64,000 nucleotides of DNA, from the NCBI GenBank assembly GCA_000307305.1, contig DF158882.1, positions 423,956-487,955 of the forward strand. Direction: 5' to 3'. A program made the translations under genes and the position numbers. This document shows, in pieces, positions 61,265-64,000 of this stretch. Each line of letters starts with the position of its first letter. Positions within the stretch are counted from its first letter, which is position 1. The stretch comes from Enterobacteriaceae bacterium B14 (GTDB lineage Bacteria; Pseudomonadota; Gammaproteobacteria; Enterobacterales; Enterobacteriaceae). The notes under the pieces are model-generated. The model was not told the origin of the DNA, made no database searches, and worked only from the letters and a program-made list of their open reading frames with translations.

Positions 61265-61632
61265 TTGTGGCCTCAGTGAAATCAGAGAGATTTGTACCCT
61301 GTATCTTAGACACAGATACAGGGTATAACTCTTAAAGATATCGGTTATTCCCCTTATTTATTCCATAAAGACATAAAAAAATATTCTAAATAACCAATTT
61401 CCAATGCATTGATTTTAATTATTTTTTTATTTTAAAATTCACCAGTTACTTTTAGCTTCCTATCTTTTATTCTATTTCTGTTTTGCATTTAACCAATTAA
61501 AATTGATCTGTATCAAATTTGGTATGACCAAATAACCAAACATGATATTCTCACTTCCAGACACTATTTTTAATTGCTATGGCCTGTATCCCAAAAGCTG
61601 AATCGGTTCGGGCTATGATGGAGGAGCGTATT
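61265..61632. promoter_or_regulatory. ndh upstream region
   Basis: A 368-bp AT-rich gap holding the ndh control region. The pair TGTATC/GATACA near 61300-61321 with following CTTA could be a weak ycfP terminator. The FNR box at 61503-61516 is the clearest site. An in-frame extension of ndh starts at 61579 but lacks conservation. Confidence 0.5.
61503..61516. promoter_or_regulatory. Perfect FNR box of ndh
   Basis: TTGATCTGTATCAA is an exact match to the FNR consensus TTGAT-N4-ATCAA. In E. coli FNR represses ndh without oxygen from a site in the same relative place. A TTGGTA at 61519-61524 may be the -35 box directly next to it. Confidence 0.88.
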
Positions 61633-62937
61633 TTGGCTGAACTCAAAAAGAAGATCGTGATTGTTGGTGGCGGAGCGGGTGGCTTAGAACTCGCCACTAG
61701 CCTTGGCCACAAATTGGGCCGTAAAGGCAAAGCGGATATTATTCTGGTAGACAGAAATGGAAGTCACTTGTGGAAGCCTTTGCTACACGAAGTAGCTACC
61801 GGATCACTAGATGATGGCGTTGATGCATTGAGCTATTTGGCCCATGCGCGTAATCACCATTTTCAGTTTCAATTGGGTTCATTAACCAATATTAATCGCG
61901 AAGTACAATCCGTTCGTTTAGCTGAAATCCGTGGTGAAAGCGGCGAGCTTCTGGCCCCCGAACGTGAACTGTTCTATGACATCTTAGTTATGGCACTGGG
62001 CAGTGCATCGAATGATTTCGGCACCCCTGGCGTTAAAGATAACTGCATCTTCCTTGATAGCCCTGCACAAGCCCATCTGTTCCACAATAAAATGCTGGAG
62101 CAGTTTCTCAAGTTCTCTGCTCAATTAGAGAAAAAAAGTAGCGTTAATATCGCTATTGTCGGTGGTGGTGCAACGGGTGTTGAGCTATCGGCAGAGCTAC
62201 ATAATGCAGTGAAACAGTTACATAGCTACGGTTATGAAGGTTTAGATAGCAGCGCATTGAATGTCACTTTAGTAGAGGCTGGAGAGAGAATTCTTCCCGC
62301 ACTACCGGCGCGTATCTCAGGTGCGGCGCATCAAGAGTTAACTAAACTTGGTGTTCGTGTACTGACACAAACGATGGTCACGAGTGCAGAGCCGAACGGT
62401 TTACATACTAAAGGTGGCGAATTTATTGAAGCCGACCTGATGGTGTGGGCTGCGGGAATTAAAGCACCTGATTTTATGAAAGATATCGCTGGGTTAGAGA
62501 CTAACCGCATTAATCAATTGGTCGTCGAACCAACGTTGCAAACAACCCGTGATCCTCATGTTTTTGCTATCGGTGATTGCGCATCTTGTCCTAAAGAAGA
62601 GGGCGGTTTTGTTCCTCCTCGTGCACAGGCTGCTCACCAAATGGCATCCCGCTGCCACGCCAATATTCTTGCGCTCTTAAACGGACAACCGCTGAAATCT
62701 TATGTTTATAAAGATCATGGTTCGCTCGTTTCACTCTCTAAGTTCAGTACGGTAGGGAGTTTGATGGGGAATTTGATGCGTGGCTCGATGATGATCGAAG
62801 GGCGCATTGCACGCTTCGTCTATATCTCGCTATACCGCATGCACCAAGTTGCTCTGCACGGTTATATTAAAACCGGGTTGATGATGCTGGTGGGTGGGAT
62901 AAATCGGGTCATTAGGCCTAGATTAAAGCTGCACTAA
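61633..62937 (+). CDS. ndh: NADH:quinone oxidoreductase type II
   Basis: Single-subunit NADH dehydrogenase of 434 residues that feeds electrons to ubiquinone without pumping protons. FAD site [15 protein letters not shown] site [25 protein letters not shown] and the C-terminal membrane-binding [17 protein letters not shown]. The TTG at 61633 is taken as start: GGAGGAG ends six bases upstream, the length equals E. coli Ndh, and E. coli also uses TTG. Confidence 0.96.
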   Translation: MAELKKKIVIVGGGAGGLELATSLGHKLGRKGKADIILVDRNGSHLWKPLLHEVATGSLDDGVDALSYLAHARNHHFQFQLGSLTNINREVQSVRLAEIRGESGELLAPERELFYDILVMALGSASNDFGTPGVKDNCIFLDSPAQAHLFHNKMLEQFLKFSAQLEKKSSVNIAIVGGGATGVELSAELHNAVKQLHSYGYEGLDSSALNVTLVEAGERILPALPARISGAAHQELTKLGVRVLTQTMVTSAEPNGLHTKGGEFIEADLMVWAAGIKAPDFMKDIAGLETNRINQLVVEPTLQTTRDPHVFAIGDCASCPKEEGGFVPPRAQAAHQMASRCHANILALLNGQPLKSYVYKDHGSLVSLSKFSTVGSLMGNLMRGSMMIEGRIARFVYISLYRMHQVALHGYIKTGLMMLVGGINRVIRPRLKLH

Positions 62938-62958
62938 GTCCCCCCCTAGTTTAGTGGA

Positions 62959-62992
62959 AGAGGGCTATATCGAAAGAGATAGCCCTCTTTAT
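62959..62992 (+). terminator. Terminator after ndh
   Basis: AAGAGGGCTAT (62959-62969) pairs with ATAGCCCTCTT (62979-62989) with a short A/T run after it. It lies between ndh and the convergent small gene and may serve both. Confidence 0.8.
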
Positions 62993-62997
62993 CGTAT

Positions 62998-63324
62998 CTA
63001 ATCTTCATAACCCACATTGTTCAAAACATCTCCAGGGCATTTGCCATCCATACAGATAAATTTTTCATGGATCTGCTCCATTGAGCGTGGATGCTCGCTT
63101 TGCATGATGCCATATCCTGCATCGTACTGAGTTTTTCCAGGACACTTACCGTCTAAGCAAACAAATCGGTCGTGGTTTTGTTCTGCATCCGTTACATTCT
63201 CAACGGCAGCGATAGGTGTGATGACTTTTTCATGAGCATAAATAGAGTTTATGCTGGAAGCAAAAGCCGATATTGAACATAGAACTAGACTGACTGAAAG
63301 AGTGAATGTAGAGAGCTTGTTCAT
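62998..63324 (-). CDS. Secreted small protein with two CxDGxCPG motifs
   Basis: A 108-residue protein with a clear signal peptide (LSTFTLSVSLVLCSISAFA, cut probably after AFA). The mature part has two copies of one motif: HDRFVCLDGKCPG near residue 51 and HEKFICMDGKCPG near 87. Each contributes a CxxxxC pair that could form a disulfide or bind metal. I do not recognise the family. It starts at ATG 63324, is convergent with ndh, and stands where E. coli carries the small stress genes ycfJ/bhsA region. Confidence 0.75.
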   Translation of the reverse strand: MNKLSTFTLSVSLVLCSISAFASSINSIYAHEKVITPIAAVENVTDAEQNHDRFVCLDGKCPGKTQYDAGYGIMQSEHPRSMEQIHEKFICMDGKCPGDVLNNVGYED

Positions 63325-63854
63325 GGCATTGATACCTTATGTTGACATACCCAATCTCTTTCCTATTGCAGCAGCACGCATACTGTAGTTCTGCCATCTA
63401 AAATGTTCGGGTATGATGAAATTCAACACGATTGGAATCATAGAAGATGATTCTAGCCCTGCTTTTTACATTCGTATCGCGCTTAGAAAAATCGAGAACG
63501 CGCTAAAAATGCGAATGCATCTGCCTCTCTGATATGTCCTTTAATATATCGCCCAAATTGAAATTTTAATGCTCTCATTCGTTAAATACCTCACTTGAGT
63601 AAGCGGGTGGTGTAGCGTATGAGTTCGATTTCAATCCGTTAAGATAGTGTAAATAACGGAGCCTTAAGAGTGAAAATAGAAAGGACCATTATTATTTCCT
63701 AGTCATAGATTAAGCGTAGTGCATTTCATGATAGCAAGAGGGATAACAGCTTCTGGATGGGAGTAATGGGTTAAATTTATTAGAGTAATAATTTATTGGG
63801 AGAACAAGATAACCTGAAGAGACATTACGCTGTCTCTTCAGGTTATTTTCTATT
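63325..63854. other. Intergenic region before mfd end
   Basis: About 530 bp with no supported gene. A 39-codon frame at 63413-63532 begins MMKFNTIGIIEDDSS and has a sensible start but ends early; it may be a remnant or chance. The rest is AT-rich. A perfect 16-bp inverted repeat closes the region. Confidence 0.45.
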
Positions 63855-63856
63855 TT
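63809..63856 (+). terminator. 16-bp perfect inverted repeat next to mfd end
   Basis: ATAACCTGAAGAGACA (63809-63824) and TGTCTCTTCAGGTTAT (63831-63846) pair fully with loop TTACGC. On the plus strand a T-rich stretch follows; on the minus strand it comes 9 bp after the mfd stop without a T run. It probably ends mfd transcription at the stem and blocks plus-strand readthrough. Confidence 0.7.
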
Positions 63857-64000
63857 AAGGGAGAGGGTTCTCTTCAAATTGAGACAGTAGCTCTTCAATG
63901 AAGGTGATTCTCTCCGCATAATCAGCGAGTTTTACGATGAATTTCAATTTGCTAGAACCATCCAGCCGGAAGCTCTGAGGCTGCTTTTGCAGTAATCCAA
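63855..64000 (-). CDS. mfd: Transcription-repair coupling factor, C-terminal end
   Basis: The last 47 codons and stop of a gene that runs off the right edge. GLLQKQPQSFRLDGSSKLKF and the end FEENPLP align with the C-terminus of E. coli Mfd (LLQKQPQHYRLDG, RELEENAIA). Mfd removes stalled RNA polymerase and recruits UvrA. Its place beyond ndh is as in E. coli. Confidence 0.92.
   Translation of the reverse strand, partial: GLLQKQPQSFRLDGSSKLKFIVKLADYAERITFIEELLSQFEENPLP

Noticed and set aside
1-64000. CRISPR arrays, tRNA genes, insertion sequences, prophage
   Set aside because: No evenly spaced repeats, cloverleaf signatures, transposase frames or phage genes were seen on either strand.

Overview
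The window is a piece of an Enterobacterales chromosome of moderate GC content. Almost every housekeeping protein reads as a close colinear homologue of its Escherichia coli counterpart: CspC, RpmF, AcpP, FabF, Ndh, CyoABCDE, YajR, RNase E. The order rne / rluC / yceF / yceD-rpmF-plsX-fabHDG-acpP-fabF-pabC-mltG-tmk-holB-ycfH-ptsG / hinT-lpoB-thiK-nagZ-ycfP-ndh / mfd is the classic enterobacterial order. The siderophore locus, a GGDEF gene, several small genes and an unusual dihydroorotase differ from E. coli. I cannot name the genus from sequence alone. Region 1 (about 0.2-23.4 kb) is a complete catecholate siderophore island. One minus-strand operon runs from a FhuA/Fct-type TonB receptor through entC-entE-entB-entA (2,3-dihydroxybenzoate synthesis and activation) to fepD-fepG-fepC (inner-membrane uptake). 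From a shared Fur-box region the plus strand reads fes, an MbtH-like gene, a very large NRPS and the exporter entS; fepB (minus) and entD (plus) follow. The NRPS is not the single-module EntF of enterobactin. It reads C-A-T-E-C-A-T-TE, with a first A domain carrying an acidic, cation-type pocket and a second A domain carrying the exact serine code. This predicts a DHB-D-(cationic amino acid)-L-Ser siderophore of the chrysobactin/vanchrobactin type. As given, the NRPS frame is broken by one extra A in a seven-A tract inside the second A domain. Region 2 (23.4-33.6 kb) holds a small AT-rich two-gene module of unknown function, a short hypothetical gene, yajR, the cytochrome bo3 operon cyoABCDE with its own promoter and terminator, a membrane-anchored diguanylate cyclase and a DedA-family gene. 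Region 3 (33.7-37.7 kb) holds solA, bssS, cspC, a PanE-family reductase and a small ABM-domain monooxygenase, separated by strong hairpin terminators. Region 4 (37.8-54.1 kb) holds rne with a long leader, rluC, yceF, and then the large co-directional yceD-rpmF-plsX-fab-acpP-fabF-pabC-mltG-tmk-holB-ycfH block for fatty-acid synthesis, folate precursor, cell wall and replication. Region 5 (54.2-64 kb) holds ptsG with CRP-, Mlc- and SgrS-like control sites, a Bacteroidetes-like dihydroorotase on the opposite strand, hinT, lpoB, thiK, nagZ, ycfP, ndh with a perfect FNR box, a secreted cysteine-motif protein, and the 3' end of mfd running off the window. I saw no tRNA or rRNA genes, CRISPR arrays, insertion sequences or prophage genes.
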